Positions 47,801 to 61,855 of a stretch of DNA of 64,000 nt are shown in pieces; the first letter of the stretch is position 1, and every line of letters begins with the position of its first letter. The stretch comes from Trochalopteron elliotii. Its lineage: Eukaryota > Chordata > Aves > Passeriformes > Leiothrichidae. The position numbers were made by a program, and so were the translations under genes. The notes beneath the pieces were generated by a model. The model saw only the letters and a list, made by a program, of their open reading frames with translations, did no database searches and was not told the DNA's origin. The stretch spans positions 171,497 to 235,496 of the forward strand of contig JANPWX010020521.1 in assembly GCA_024734555.1 (NCBI GenBank). The letters run 5' to 3'.

Positions 47801-49220
47801 TAATTTCCTTTTTGAACATGCAGGTAAAAACACAGTAGGCTGGACATTTACAATACTATATTTACAGAGTGCCTTTGCAGAGCAGAACTGAGCATTTACC
47901 AATACATGTATACACAAAAAATTTAACAGAAATCAATATCAAGACTAGATTTTCTTCAGAAGTGGCCTCCTGCTGGAGAGCTCCTGCATTAATAAAGGAG
48001 AAATGCCAGTACAATTACAAAGGGCCTCTTGACTACTCATAATTCCAAGTATTTTATCTTATTAAAAACTATGCCAAGACAGATACCTCAGTTGTTATTC
48101 AAGTCCAAGACTGCAAGAAAAAAAATTATTACATTGTTCTATTATAGGAATATCTTAATGAAAAATCTCAGCTTTTTTAATGTTCTGATTACCTCTTCAT
48201 TAAATTTGCATTTTCATTGCCACTTCAAACATATCTGCTTTGGTTCTATTCCCTGTTTTGTTGTTCTGTTTGCATTTCATTGAATTGTATATAAAAGGGC
48301 TGATTTAATCAAGCACATGAGATTTGCTTTTCATTACTTTAACACAGCAATACCAATGACAGAGTAATGCCTTTTCAGTAGAGGTGTATTCTGAACAACA
48401 GTTTATCTGATCAAGACAGATATTTTGCTGAGCATCACTTTTTCCTTCAGTTCAGATCTTGTTTAATACCACATTATGTGCTAAACTCTCCTCTGTATTC
48501 TACAGGTATAAAGCTGTTACAATGCAAATTGAGAGACTGTTTGTACAATTGAAACAGAAGCATGAATTTTGCATAAAATATACTGGAAGAGTTTTTACCT
48601 TAAAAAGTCACCTCACAAACATTTGTATTGGAATAGTAATTTGACTTCATTTGTCTCCTTAATTTGTTTAATACATAACCTAGGGAAGACCCAGAAAGGA
48701 AAGGAGAGTTTTGCCTCTGTGTGCATATACACTGAGAGAGAGACATAAATGGAGGTTGAGGTGTTCATAATTGCATTTCAGAATTAGTGACAGCACCAGC
48801 AGCAGTTTATTTCATTCATCAGGGGGTGGATGGGTGTTTATCTCTAGCCACTGCAGATTGTCTTCCCAGGTGCAGTTTCATTTGTAATCATACAAAAAAG
48901 GGGTGGATTAATAATGATTTTCTGTGGGTGTTTCACAGCCAGTCTCTCAAATTCTCTTTTAACAAGGAAAGGCTTATAAAGTGCAACATCAGCTCTATGA
49001 GCCATGCCAAAAGAGATGGTACTGGAGCTACCAGTGTGAAATTGAAGGTGATCCCTCAGTCCTGTGTGTGGCTTAGCAGAATACTGTGTGCACTCAAAGA
49101 CCACTCGCTGCAGGGGTGCAGTGCTGCTTTCAGGGAACTAGCATCCCATTTTCCAGCTAGCACTGGCACCGAGCTTGCATTAACAGGTACAGTTCAGTAT
49201 GCTAAGATACCTTTCCGATC
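41811..49220. other. Non-coding, no gene recognised
   Basis: About 7.4 kb of AT-rich sequence. It holds T/G and A/C low-complexity runs at 43691-43763 and 45015-45070 and a short direct repeat at 47630-47690 (three copies of ACAGATGAAGAAG). No open frame above about 115 codons and no domain. Confidence 0.45.
47630..47690 (+). repeat. Short tandem repeat, ACAGATGAAGAAG core
   Basis: Three near-adjacent copies of the 13-bp core within a partly duplicated unit of about 20 bases. Likely slippage. Confidence 0.85.
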
Positions 49221-49674
49221 CTGTGAGTCCCTGCCTTGTGCAGAAGCGTGGCAGTGGTGAGGAAGAAGAGAGGACCCTTGTGAGAGCTTTGATTTCATGG
49301 TTATTAAGCCCCTGTGGGACTTGTGCACACCCAGAAGGACCCACGAAAATGAGATTTCCTTCTGGTACTGAGTGTTAAGTATCGGGGGGTGGGGAAATGG
49401 GATGGGGCAACTTGGAACCAATCCCAAAGCGGGAGGAGTGACCCGGAACATAAAGGACAGACAGTAGAACAATTCAATACATAAAAAGTGGAGGGGAGAA
49501 CCAAGACCCTGCCAAATCACTCGATGGCCTTCCTGGAATTTTCCAGACCCAGGGCAAGGCTGCAGAGTGATGGACAGGACTCTGGGGTTCCTAAACTGAT
49601 GAATGAAACATAGCTATGACTCAGGGGAAACCATGAAGGGTTAAACATGGGGGCACATGGAACAAACCATTGTA
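49221..49674 (-). mobile_element. Solo LTR fragment, family C, copy 3
   Basis: On the minus strand it begins TACAATGGTTTGTTCC at 49674 and carries the family C blocks 'gtcctgtccatcact' and 'gagtgatttggcaggg'. The 3' part (AATAA near 49300, 'gggtcctctcttcttcctc') also aligns to copy 1. Its middle is rearranged or shortened relative to copies 1 and 2. The left end near 49221 is approximate and no duplication was found. Confidence 0.65.
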
Positions 49675-52600
49675 AAACAAAGAACAGAAGCATGCAGAAA
49701 CTTGGTAAAACCCAAAATGCACCACAACAACTTGCAGCCTCCATTCCGAGGATGGTCCAGGCAGCCATCCACAATGGCGAGAGAGTGGAGGAATGGAGAG
49801 AGTGGACTCTCCCAGCCATTCACAATCAAATGCTTGAACATAGCCTCAGGTGCTCTCCAAGTGGGACTCTTGAATTTGTCACTGAGCAAGCTGTATTTCT
49901 TTAAGAAGAAATCTATGCAACAGTGAGAGAAACACATTGGAAAATTAGCACAATAATGTATGATCTCTGTATTCGTGGTTAATGCTTAGTTTTGTACCAT
50001 ACAGAGCTTAGTACAAATAGCGGGGCTTACTGTGGCCTTGTGTTATCTCCCTGCATCTGTGACTAATAAGTCCTGTGCCATCTGATGCTTCCTTGTTTAC
50101 TTATATCAGTGATTAATATGTACCAGCTGATATCTTAAATTTGAGAACAGGGTTGTGTGTCAGAGTCAATAATGATAAGAGAAGTACATTATGACCTGAC
50201 CACATATTTGAGACACTCTCAAGGAGAAAAGATTCATCAGAAGGTCTGTAACAATATCCACATAATTCCATGGACAGACACAGTAGGGAATTGTGACTGC
50301 CCCAGTGTGATTGCAGCCAGCCATGGGCAGCTGGGGCTGTAAGAACTGAGCAAAGCAACAGCCTGAGCAGATTCTCCTTCGTGGCTCAACTGAAGATATC
50401 ACTGAGAGCATTTTTTATACTTTTTGGACTGCGTATAATAAAATAAAACAGTTTTCTTCTTGGACATCTGGAACCCTGAAAATCCTGCATTTACAGTGCT
50501 ATAGGTTTGTTATCCACATAAAACACACAGTCAAGCTGTCTGCATTTCATTGCTGACTCCATCTGCAGGATCTTCATTCTATTATCATGTAGAATGAAAA
50601 TAAACTCCTTGGGAAGGGATTAGTGAGAGTAAAGCCAGGTATTTGTTCAGTTAGTTACGGTTTTTTAATTTGGTTTTGCCAGTTTGCTATTACATTATGC
50701 ACTGGAGAATCAGATCACAGCAAGGGTAAAGAGGAAGACAGGCAAAAGAGCTGAAGTTTGTAATGCCTAACAGAAGTTCAATGTTTGTTCAAGTTTGGGG
50801 GATCTTCTTATTAACCAGCAATGCAAACATCTCTGTCTCAACTGGTTGTTGTTGTTGTAGTATTTTTTAGGGCTTTCTTAGTAGAAGTTGGAAAAAAGGT
50901 GATGCTACAGAACAGCCTCCTGCAGTCTAAGCACACCCACCACTCAAATTATGGAATGCAGAAAGCTGATTTAATCTGTTTTGTAAATTGTTCAGAAATG
51001 CACCAATTGTCAAATGTACTTGAAGTCCTCACTTGCACTGCCTGACATGCTTCAGTCTGGAAAAGAAAGGACAGAGTAAAGAAAATAATGCAGCAAGGTT
51101 CTACACAGCCCTGAAAACGACAGAATGAATAGAGATTTGTTGCGCCCTGCCCCTCCAAAAGAGGATTTATAGAGATTAAAACACATTTCCCAAAGTGCTC
51201 TTTCAACATTTTATGATTAACCTATGAAATATCTTATGTCATCAGTTGTGAATGCACTTTTCTCCATGGGAGAAAAATCCATGGGAGGAAAATCCATCAA
51301 CTGTTGTTACCTGTTACCTGTCACTTCTCTGTGGGTTCAGAGAGTTTGCTTGATCTTAGGAGGGCTGTTGGGGGGGATCATTACATGTTTCCTTAGCTTG
51401 TCTTGCTCTGGTATCTTCTGCCTTAGGCTTTCACCTTTGGAGGGTGAAGACTGCAGGTGGGGCTTATCAGCCCCTTGGTTTGACTCAGAACAGAAATCTT
51501 TATCTTTTCTCCTCTTCCCTGCCCATTTCAGAAACATTTGTGAATGACTTTTCTTTGAATCAATCTCTGTTTTGAGCTACTGAAATTATGACAACAGTCA
51601 TATAATGGAATTTTTCCACCCACTCTCCTTCCCTCCACCAAAAAACTTGCCAAAACCATGAAAAACATCTGCAATCTCTACCAGTCTGTTTCTGGAAAAC
51701 GCTGACATGGCAAGCATGTCCTTGAGGGAAGCCCGTCTTCACTTCTTCCTCACTTTCTGCAAAACTCATTCTATTCTGCAGGTATCATGTGCAAAGTAAT
51801 TGATGATGGCAGTAAATGACAGCCACTGTTTGCCTTTACACCAAATTAAGGGGTTTATTTTGCAGACAACAGACAGACCAATATTCAGAGAAAGCTGAAT
51901 ATGTTTTATGGTTCCTTTAGAGACATTTTACAATACATTGATAGAATTACTTAAACTACAACACAAACAGAAACCAAAAGTCACACTACTGAGGGCTGCC
52001 CTCTGAATTTTTAAGCTGCTCAGATGGAACTCAGTGAATGAGGCTGGTGGATCAGAGAAGAAAACACGTCAATGTCTTTGAAATATCTTCACAAAAGTCA
52101 TCACACCTGATAAGGATGATATTTTGACTTTTCAGTGATGGTTTTCTCTATGAAAAATTAATGAAACCGGATAATTTGGAAACATGGTTAGAGATTAAGT
52201 CTTCCATGTTGGGCATCTTGTGAGTGTGAATAATATTGTTACTACTGAATTACAGTCTAACTCCATTAGATTAGAATCTGAAAGATATTGGTGTTTCCAA
52301 AATTATCAACAGATGCTAATTGCAGATCAGGGAAACTTCAGTCCTGCCTTAATAAGTACAACACTTCATCACCTTTCATACATCATGAGGATTTCAACGT
52401 CTCCAGCACAGGCTTGTTATTTTCTGGTGTAAAGTTAATGCTGTGTCTAGCACTGTTCTACAGCCACCATACAGTGCCATGAAACTACCTCTGCTAACAA
52501 CCACCCATCTCTCAGTCCCCCTCAGGGGAGAAGCACCATGAACCAAAATCACCCAGAGAATCATATGCACACATTTATGCACAGATACACATATTATGCA

Positions 52601-55600
52601 TACACATACCCCATAGATAATATATATGTCTATATTGGCACCTGCACTCTGCTGAACAGCTGTAGCATAGTTGGGCAACAGCCCTGGCAGTGTGCATTTG
52701 CTCCTAGTTCTACTCTTGACTCCATGAGCTTTCTTTGCTAATGATGCTGACATTCTTTGATGCCTAACAAGCCAATTTCTGCTCTCTAACAATGCATCTG
52801 TTTCCCTTAGCAGCTGTGGGAAACCTGAAGTGTGCTCCTATTTGCTGGCCTCCTGCTGCTCCAGTGTCTGTGTATAGAGACCAATTCCTGCTGCTGCTGG
52901 GCCTGCTGACCTGATGGTGGTGGTTTATTTTTATCACAGAGAAACTGTGAATTCTGTTCTAAAGCCTTCATTTTCCCTGTTGAGCATTAAACCCGTCCCT
53001 GTAAAGCTGCTTCTGTCAGCCGTGATATTGTTTTCCCAAAGTGGTCTCTTTCCATTTCTGATGAGTTCCTGTCACCATGTGGAGATTCCTCCCCAAATTA
53101 ATGAGATCCTGGCTCCTTAGCTCAGTCCCCTTCTATGTCCTGCATGGTGGCATGACCATCCTGCAAGCAGTGTGTTGGGTCACATCAGAGTGCTGAGTAT
53201 AGAAATAAATACACTCAACAGTGTATGCATTTGTATTTATTTTTTTTTTTTATATAAATTAATAATTTCTCTCTGTCTGGCTTCCCAGACTCCCCCTTAC
53301 TGGTTCTATTTTCATCCCTCTCCCTTGATAAATTCATGTTACCCTCCAAACCAATATTCCTTCATAAGTTATTACTCCATAATTCACCTACTGGTCCTTC
53401 TCTGGTCTGGAAAAGAGATTGAATTGTTAATTACCTTTTATTGTAACACTGGAAAGTATTTCCTCACCAATATCAATCTTTCCACAGGAAGGGAGGAAGG
53501 TAATGATACAATTATAATCTCACCTAATATTTTGATATCAAATCAGAACGATACTTGTTTACTTCTTTCAGGCATCCTATTTGCCCTGAGGGAACTCCAT
53601 CATGTCATGTTATTGAACCACCTCTGCACTTACCAAGCTTGTGACCCCCAAATCAATCAGTATTTATGCCTCCAGCTGCTTGCACCAATGACGGGGAACA
53701 TCCTCTAAAAGTGCTGGGGCACAAAGTTAACTTCCACAGGGCATCTGAGAGAGCCTTTCTCTTCCTGTGCTTCCTGTCTTTCTCCTTATCTTCCACTTGG
53801 AAATTTTTGCAGGATTATTTATATTCCCCTTGGCTAGGGTATAACACTGCGAGAGGCTGAGTGGCAAACCTATGCTTCACAGGAAACTCGTTTCTCAGTT
53901 TGCTTCACTTTACTGCATCTCCCAGAACACACGACACAGTAATACCTGGCTGAAAAGGCTCCTCAAAAAAAACCAAAAAACAAAAAACCAAAAAACAAGA
54001 ACACCAAAAATAAACCTTAGAAAACCTGAGGTTATCATAGCAAAAACAGAAGCTAAAATCATATTTGGAAATTAGGAATTACCCAGTTTTGCAGTCCTGC
54101 TGGCAAGTAGTTGTAAAAGATCTTTTTCCTTCTCTCTGTGTTTGCACATTCATTTAACAGTCTCCTGAGAATGTTAACTACAAAGTTCCAAAGGAATAAC
54201 ATATCGTTAGGTTTTTGTTCCCTAACAATTAATAACAAAAGAGAATAAGTAAATCCATAGAAATGCCTAATGTAAAATGTGAATAGATATAAACTTAAGA
54301 GAGTGCTGCCAAAAATCCTAGGAAAAAGCCCCACATATTCTACAAAAAAACCCAATAATTATTCTATAAAGAAACCCCAACACGTTTCAGGAGAGAACAT
54401 GAGTACAACAGTGCTGCACAGAATTATATGCTTTCAAGCTCACTTTATGGGCAATATTATTCTTTGACCTAACAGTTGATCCACAGATGTTTTAAAAAAT
54501 ATATAAATAAAAAAAGAAAAAAGCCCCTCCCCAAAATACAAACCACTACTAGTTCAGCTTAGAACCTCAGAAGAGTGTGTGTAGCTTTATGACAGAAGAT
54601 CTGAGTGTTTTTCAGAGCCTCTATTCACAATTGGGAAAGATGAACTTTAAAATGCATTTTTTAACAAGAGAAGCAGTGTTCTAACTGATTTAATCTGCTA
54701 AACTCACACTAGTACATTTGTAACTTATAAAGATTGAGAATTTTTTAGTTGTTGCTTAAAGTTAATGAGCCTGTCTCCATGAATGGAAAGGACTCTGTGT
54801 TTTTTTTCTTCAGAAAAACGTAAGAGACACTTGACAGGGCCTTTTTAACTGAGACCTCCATCCACTGAAAGTTCTATATAATCCCTTCGAAAATTGTTTG
54901 GGAGAAATTAAATAGGAAACATTTGTCTCCTTCAAAATTAAAGCTACTCTGTTTAGATATAAGAGTATTTAAAAAAAGTAAAATAATGCTTACAGTCCTG
55001 TTTCTAGGGTTGAACAGAGGTAGCTGTGGACATTTGTTACACATTCCGTGAAACAAGTGTTAAATTTCCATTGTAAATATTTGTCCTACACAACAATTTT
55101 CACACTCCATGAAGGCAGTGAAAGGAGGAGTATCAGGGCTGTGTAGAACATTCCTCTGTTTGTTTGTTTTCAAGAGTCTGTCCAGTCCTACTTGTCATTG
55201 CTGACTGATACATATTACAAGAGAGTTTTTGCAAGCGGAGCTCATAATTGTTCAGAAAATTTTATCTGTACCCCGTACCTTTTGTGTTTGAAGACAGTAA
55301 TTTAAAAGGTGTAGAATTATATCAAGAAGCTTGCTTCACTTCCATAATTGACAACATTATTTCAGCTACCTTTTCCTTATTGATAGATTTTTATGTTGTT
55401 CAGGCAGCATCTCCAAGCACAGAGCTGCTGTCCTGCTCCTTCCACAGTAAAAAAATTACCACCATCTTTTCTTCCTGTTGTTTTTCTCCGTATGACCAAA
55501 ACAAAATATAGATTAAACCATGAAAAGCTCAGAGGTTGCAAAGACCTATCCTTCAGTTTTATCTTCTGTGCTTGTAAATTTTTATGCCAAATCAGGAAAA

Positions 55601-57344
55601 CAAGTTCTGCAGTATGTAGAGATTTCTTACCTGATCTCCAGTTCCATAATTCAGTTGAAGTAGAATAGTTACATCCTGTGTACTTGGTATTCACCTGGGC
55701 TTAGTCTACGCATGGTTGCTGAAGAGAGGGGTTAAAAATTTCAGCTGCATAAAGCTCTTCTGGCAACCCTCACCCTGCAACAGAGAAAGATTTGCAAGCA
55801 GCTGCTGGTGAATAGAGTATACCCCAGTTAATAGAATGAAAATATACATGTGAATAAAAAACCCCTAAAATGTGGTGAATAAAATGCTTTACAAAATAAA
55901 ATGTGATTAATAGAATAAAAAATTAAATAGTCCCCTTTTTTTTTAATTGGAACAACAATTTTTTTTAGCTCTGTTGTGATACCCACTATTGGGTTTTGTA
56001 TTTAGAAGTTTTACTTGTAAGTGGTGAAGCTGAAGCTGACAATGATCACATTTCTCATATTTCTGCCTGTTTTGTGTCTTTCTATCTTTTAGTGAAGGGA
56101 AATACAACTAATGCCCTTTCCATGTGCTGTTCAGAAAGCTCCTCAGGATGGTAAGCTTAAGAAGGGACAAAACCAGCCCATGCCCAGCTGGGTTCTAAGC
56201 ATGGTGATGCATGAGTGGGTATAAAACTCCTAAGCCAAGACATTAAGCATCATCATTACTCTGATTTGTATTTAGGACTTTAGCCTTTCAGGAAGTTGAC
56301 CTAGGACCTCTCCTTCTTTGTCTTTGCTCTTGTTTCCATTAGGGAAAATTACAGAACCTCTGGCACTTCCACCTATTTAAAATTGGTATATTCAAAGTAG
56401 TGTTTTGAGATGAATATTAGAAACTCAACAAGCATTTCAGTTTACCCAACATTTTGAGCAGAAGCAACATCCAACCTTCCACCCTGCAAACTCTCTGCAC
56501 TTCCATGGCTCTCTTCAATTATAAAGCCCCAGTGCAGCTCTGTCTTCACTACCCAAGACTAAACAACTCCAATAAGTGATTTCTGCCCCAAATACTAAGT
56601 TGAACTCAACATCTTCCAAAAGAGACAATGTAGAGCATTAAAAGAATATTATTTAGAATATTGAAACTGTGTTTATTTAGTAGCAGATTAATTAAACAGG
56701 ACAACCTGTAGACAGAGACTAACTATGGTGAGTTATGGTTTTTTTAATGAAAAGTCATTGCTGTGCAATTAGCAGTATTTTTGAAAACTGTTGCCCTGGC
56801 AATGTAAATCAGTTTGACACTGCCACAAACCCTCATCTTGGGGTACTGGTAGATACAGTATTTTCTTTTCCCTGTTAGGGAAGTACCAGAAAAAAAAATT
56901 GAGACTCAGAGTTAGTGTTTGTAGAGTAATTATTTCTTACATTGCTTGGCTAGGAAATCACAGGCATAAGGTCACTCTAATTATGTTACTCTGTCAACAA
57001 ATAACAGAATAAAATCCCTATGGATTTTTTTTTTTAATATTTATGCAGGAGTGGTTTTGAAGGTGAATTAAAAGCTCATTTTTGGTTCAAACATACAATT
57101 TCTTCTGTCTGAAAAATAAAAAGTAAAATAAATCACAGACTAAAACTTAGAGTTTAATTCTTCCTTGAGCTGACAGCTTATTGTTTTCCAGGAACAGTGC
57201 AATCACACCCTCTCTTTGTGTAAAATGTCTTTTGAAGCAAAGTTTGCATTTCTTTTGCAGGTGTATTATTTGCTGGAATACATTTCTCCCACTCAAACAG
57301 GGGAGTCCTTTATATTACTGTGTGAATTGCAGTTCATGAGGAGA
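49675..57344. other. Non-coding, no gene recognised
   Basis: About 7.7 kb, AT-rich, with an A-rich run at 53963-54012 and a T-run near 53239-53251. The longest frame (53172-53708, 178 codons, plus strand) is hydrophobic and AT-driven, with no motif, and I take it as chance. Confidence 0.45.
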
Positions 57345-57530
57345 TGGAGGTAATGACTTTAAATTGGGAGAGGGCAGGTTTAGATTAGATACCAAGAAGA
57401 AATTGTTCCCTGTGAGGGTGGTTAGGGCCTGGCAAAGGCTGCCTGGAGAAGCTGTGACTGCCCCATCCCTGGAACTGTTCAAGGTTAGGCTGGATGGAGC
57501 TTGAAGCAACCTGTCTGGTGGAAAGTGTCT
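57345..57530 (+). mobile_element. CR1 LINE 3'-region fragment
   Basis: Contains the CR1 blocks 'gggcaggtttagattagatacc', 'aagaaattgttcc', 'ccatccctggaactgttcaagg' and 'aggctggatggagcttgaagcaacctg', in the plus orientation. It stops before the terminal short repeats, so it is truncated at both ends. About 185 bp. Confidence 0.92.
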
Positions 57531-58639
57531 GGGTTCTTGTTTTTCACTCTGGTTTTAAGCTGCTGGTGGCTGCCAGCTTGTCTGACCATGTGTTCCTGCA
57601 GTGTACTCAAAGCATGGATATCTCATGTTGAGGGCTCAGGTGGGATACTTCAAAGCGCTCTAAAAAACTTTAAAAATACTGGAGTATTCTAACAAATCAA
57701 TTTTTTGCCTAATTTGTGAGAGAAGTGGGAAAGAAACCCAGAAACATTAACTTCTATTTTCTCAATCCAACATATGGCATTTTTCTGAGAAAAAAAGTTG
57801 CTTTCTGTAGAAACCTTATGAAGGATCAAAATGCAGCATGACTCTGTATTAAAGGTGCACATTCCCTATCTGAATGTGGGATAACATTATAGAAGAAATG
57901 GAATGACCTCTCTGCTTGTGTAAATGCTTGGTATATTTTGCTGTCACAATTTTTGCTTCCAGATAACCACATGTATTTTTAGAAATGAAACTCAATGTGC
58001 ATAGAGTTCGTTCCCTAAAACAGTGATATGTGTCAGGGCTGGCCCCTCGGATCCCAACTCTGTTCTCTGTCAGGGTGTCCTCATCTACGAACACAGACAG
58101 TTCAGTCTACACAGAACAACTACTTGTTATTATTATAAACCCAGTAATAATTAAACCAAATCAAGTTCATAGTCATCTGACTGTTTGATAACTGCTGTCT
58201 CAGCTAAAAAAGCTGAAACAGCTCACGTCGTGACATGGCCAGAGGTGTCCTGAGACACTGCTTGCTAAAATTCATGTTGACTGGGCTGCATTTTTGTATC
58301 CAATTTTGCATGCACAACCAGAGAGTGGAAATAGCTCAATCTGGCAAGAAAGGGACATCCCTTATGAGTCCTGGGTCACAACAAAGGAGAAAATAATTTT
58401 GTGAGCAACATCTTCCATCAGTTTACTTAGATTTGCCTCTTTTTCTTAATTTTATTTTCTTTTTTTCTTCTTCTTTTTCTTTTTGTTTTTGTTTGAAGAG
58501 GAGAAAATAGTGTTCTTCTAATCTACAGTAAGTGTCAGTTCACATGACATTAATTTGTTTACTTGCCTACTGTGAAGTTTAATGAAGTTACAGAGACCCA
58601 TTGCACAATAACACTTGTTTATTTCTAAATGAAGGGGAG
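57531..58639. other. Non-coding, no gene recognised
   Basis: AT-rich sequence ending in a pyrimidine-rich T/C run at 58436-58497. The exact 5' boundary of the following CR1 is not defined. Confidence 0.45.
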
Positions 58640-58690
58640 TGGAAATGGATACCTACTCAGGGAGGTAATAAAAATTCCTCCTGACTCCAA

Positions 58691-59335
58691 TCACCTACCC
58701 AGGTGCCACTTCAGAATAGGTATGAGGCCCTGGATCTAGAGGGTCAGCCAGATGACACAGAAGAAAATTATCTGCCCAGTGAGCCTCTCATTACACTTCA
58801 TCTGTCAGACAGATCACCACCAATAATCACATTGAAAAGAAAAGAAGTCGTCATTGGTGACTCCCATCTGAGGGGAACAGAGGGCCCCATATGTCGACTG
58901 GACCCATCCCACAGGGAGATCTGCTGCCTCTCTAGGGCCCAGGTATGGGATATTACCAAGAGACTCCCTGGGCTGATTCATCCCTCTGATTATTACCCAC
59001 TACTGATACTCCAAGTTGGCAATGAGGTGATTGAAAAGAGAAGTGTCAGGGCAATTAAAAGAAACTTTAGGGTACTGGGTCAAGTGGTTGATAGGGCAGG
59101 AGCACAGGTAGTGTCCTGCTGACTTCCTCTGGGGGCACAGAAAAATGATGAAAGGAATAGGAGAGCCCAACAAGTGGCTCAGGGGTTGGTGTTATCAGCA
59201 GAATTTTGGATTCTTTGATCATGGGGCAACTTTATGGCGCCTGGCCTGCTGGAACTGAATGGGCTCCATCTCTCTGTTAAGGGCAGAAGAATTTTAGCTC
59301 ATGAACTGGCAGAACTCGTTGAGAGAGCTTTAAAC
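58691..59335 (+). pseudogene. CR1 ORF1 remnant, SGNH/esterase-like domain
   Basis: The frame from 58691 (with no in-frame stop until 59122) contains a GDSHLRGTEGPIC segment at about 58855-58890. This matches the GDS-type nucleophile block of the esterase domain found in CR1 ORF1 proteins, followed by a PSDYYPLL block and an AIKRNFR block. After the stop, a shifted frame continues with NFGFFD (about 59202-59220), and the equivalent of the terminal GIHLS block is visible near 59262-59280. The ORF1 product of intact CR1 is proposed to bind or modify the RNP or membrane; here it is frameshifted and dead. Confidence 0.8.
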
Positions 59336-59439
59336 TAGGTTTGAAGGGGGAAGGGGATGCAACTGGTCTGTCTGAAAGCAGGCCCAAGGGTGGTAAGCCT
59401 GAGTTGGGGGTGAAATCACTAGCCCAGCTGAGATGCTGT

Positions 59440-60180
59440 ATACTAAGGTATACTAACACACGCAGCACAGGTAACAAACAAGAAGAGCTGGAAGCCATGG
59501 TGCAACAGTAAAGCTATGATGTACTCATCATCACTGAAATGTGGTAGGACGACTCACATAGCTGGAGCACTGCACTGGATGGCTACAAGCTCTTCAGGAG
59601 AGACAGGAGAGGGGGAAGACTTGGAGGGGTGGCCCTTTATATTAGGGAGGTTTTTGATGCTATGGGTATTGAAGCTAATGATGATGGAGTTGAAGGCCTA
59701 TGGCTAAAAATTAAGGGGAAGGCCAACAAGGGTGCCATCCTACTGGGAGTCTGTTATCATCCACCCAACCAGGAAGAAGAGGTGGACAACTTGTTCTATA
59801 AGCAGCTGGAGAATGTTTCAGGAACACCAGCTCTTGTTCTTGTAGGTGATTTCAACCTACCAGACATCTGTTGAGAACTTAATACAGTAGAAAAGAGGCA
59901 GTCCAGGAAGTTCTTAGAGTGTGTGGTGGACAACTTTTGTCACAGCTGGTGAGTGAGCCCACCAGGGGAGGGACTATGTTAGACCTGTGTTTTGCAAATA
60001 GAGATGGGCTGGTGGGAGATGTGGTGGTTGGAGGCCACCTGGGAGACAGTGATCATGAAATTATAGAGTTCTTGATATTTGGTGAAATCAGGAGGAACAT
60101 CAATAAGGCTTTTACATTGGACTTCCCAAGGGCAGACTTTGGCCTATTTAGGAGACTTATTCGGAGAGTTCTTTGAGAAG
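59440..60180 (+). pseudogene. CR1 ORF2 endonuclease domain remnant
   Basis: Apurinic-type endonuclease that would nick target DNA for target-primed reverse transcription. Visible blocks: TEMWWDD near 59533-59553, GGVALYIRE near 59620-59650, LLGVCYHPPNQ near 59739-59770, VGDFNLPDIC near 59843-59872, and the SDH block near 60048-60056. In-frame stops (for example 59873-59875) and a frame change split it. Confidence 0.87.
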
Positions 60181-60305
60181 CAGTCCTTAAAAACAAAGGA
60201 GTCCAGGAAAGGTGAGCATGCTTCAAAACAGCGATCTTGAAGGCACAGGAACAGACCATCCCTGTGTGCCAAAAGCTGAGTTGATGAGGCAAATGTCCAG
60301 CCTGG

Positions 60306-61855
60306 GTGGGCAATGAGATTTTGAAGGAATTTAGGAATAAAAAAAGGATGTATCGTCTTTGGAAGGAGGGTCAGGTCTCACAGAAAGTGTTTAAGGGGGT
60401 TGCTAGGGCATGTGGGAAGAAAATTAGGGAGGCCAAAGCTCAGTTCAATCTTTATTTAACAACTTTTGTAAAGGATAATAAGAAATGTTTTTACAATACA
60501 TTAATGGTAAAAGGAAGGGCAAGACCAACCTTTGTTATCTGTTGGGTACGGGAGAGAATTTAGTAACAGCAGATGAGGAGAAGGCGGAAGTGCTTAATGC
60601 CTTCTTTGCCTCAGTCTTTAGCAGGAAGATGGCTTGTCCTCAGGATATCTGTCTTCCTGGGTTGATAGATGGTGTCAGGTAGCAGAATGGTCCCCCTGTT
60701 ATCCAGGAGGACGCAATCAGAGAATTGCAGGGGCCGCTTGGATTTTCATAAATCTATGGGACCAGATGGGATCCAACCCAGGGTGATGAGGGAGCTAGAA
60801 GATGAGCTTGCAAAGCCGCTTTCCATCATTTACCCACAGTCCTGGCTCACTAGTGAGGTTCCAGATGACTGGAAGCCGGCCAGTGTGATGCTCATTCGCA
60901 AAAAGGGTGGGAAGCAGGATCCTGGTAAATATAGGCCAGTTAGCCTGACCTCAGTACCTGGTAAGGTAATGGAATAGTTTATATTGAGTGTCGTCATGCT
61001 GCACTTACAGGATGGCCAGGGTATCAGACCCAGCCAGCATGGGTTTAGGAGGCGTAGGATGTGTTTGACCAACCTGATCTTCCTTCATGACCAGGTGACC
61101 TGACTGGTGGATGTGGGAAAGGCTGTGGATGTTGTCTCTTTGGACTTTGGCAAAGCCTTTGACACTGTCTCCCACAGCACACTTCCAGAAAAGCTGGCAG
61201 CCCCCAGCTTGGACACGAGCACTCTTTGCCGGGTTAAGAATTGGCTGAATGGCTGGGCCTAGAGAGTAGTAGTGCTCTCCAGCATTGCATCCAACTGGCA
61301 GCCAGTCACTAATGGTGTCCCTCTGGGTCTGTGCTGGGCCAGGTCTGTTAAATATCTTGATTAATGACATGGATGAGGGCATTGAGTCTTCCATTAGTAA
61401 ATTTGCAGATGACACTAAGCTGGGAGCATGTTGATCTGTTGGAAGGTAGGATGGCTCTGCAGAGACACCTGGAACTGTTGGATGGATGGGCGGAGTCCAA
61501 TAGGATGAAGTTAATAAGTCCAGGTGCTGAGTGCTGCATTTTGGCTACGATAACCTGCAAGGTTACAGGCTGGGGATGGTGTGGCTGGACAGTGCCCAGG
61601 AGGAAAGGGACCTGGGGGTGCTGGTGACAGCAGCTGAACATGAGCCAGGGTGTGCCCAGGTGGCCAAGAAAGCCAATGACATCCTGCCCTGTATCAGGAA
61701 TAGTGTGGCCAGCAGGAGCAGGAAGATCATTCTTCCCCTGTACTGGGCACTGGTGAGGCCACACTGTGAGTGCTGTGTCCAGTTCTGGGCCCTTAGTTTG
61801 AGAAGGATGTTGAGATGCTTGAGCCCATCCAGAGAAGGGCAACAAGGCTGGTGAA
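60306..61855 (+). pseudogene. CR1 ORF2 reverse transcriptase and C-terminal remnant
   Basis: Reverse transcriptase of the LINE. Blocks in order: KKGGKQDPGKYRPVSLTS near 60900-60955, LDFGKAFDTVSH near 61141-61177, the GVPLG block near 61315-61330, and FADDTK near 61402-61420, which carries the catalytic aspartates. The post-RT segment with WALVRPHCECCVQFWA (61744-61790) is typical of CR1. The blocks lie in several frames, separated by stops, so no enzyme could be made. Confidence 0.92.

Noticed and set aside
53172..53708. 178-codon frame, the longest outside repeats
   Set aside because: Composition is AT-driven and hydrophobic, with no recognised motif or start context, and it spans a T-run.
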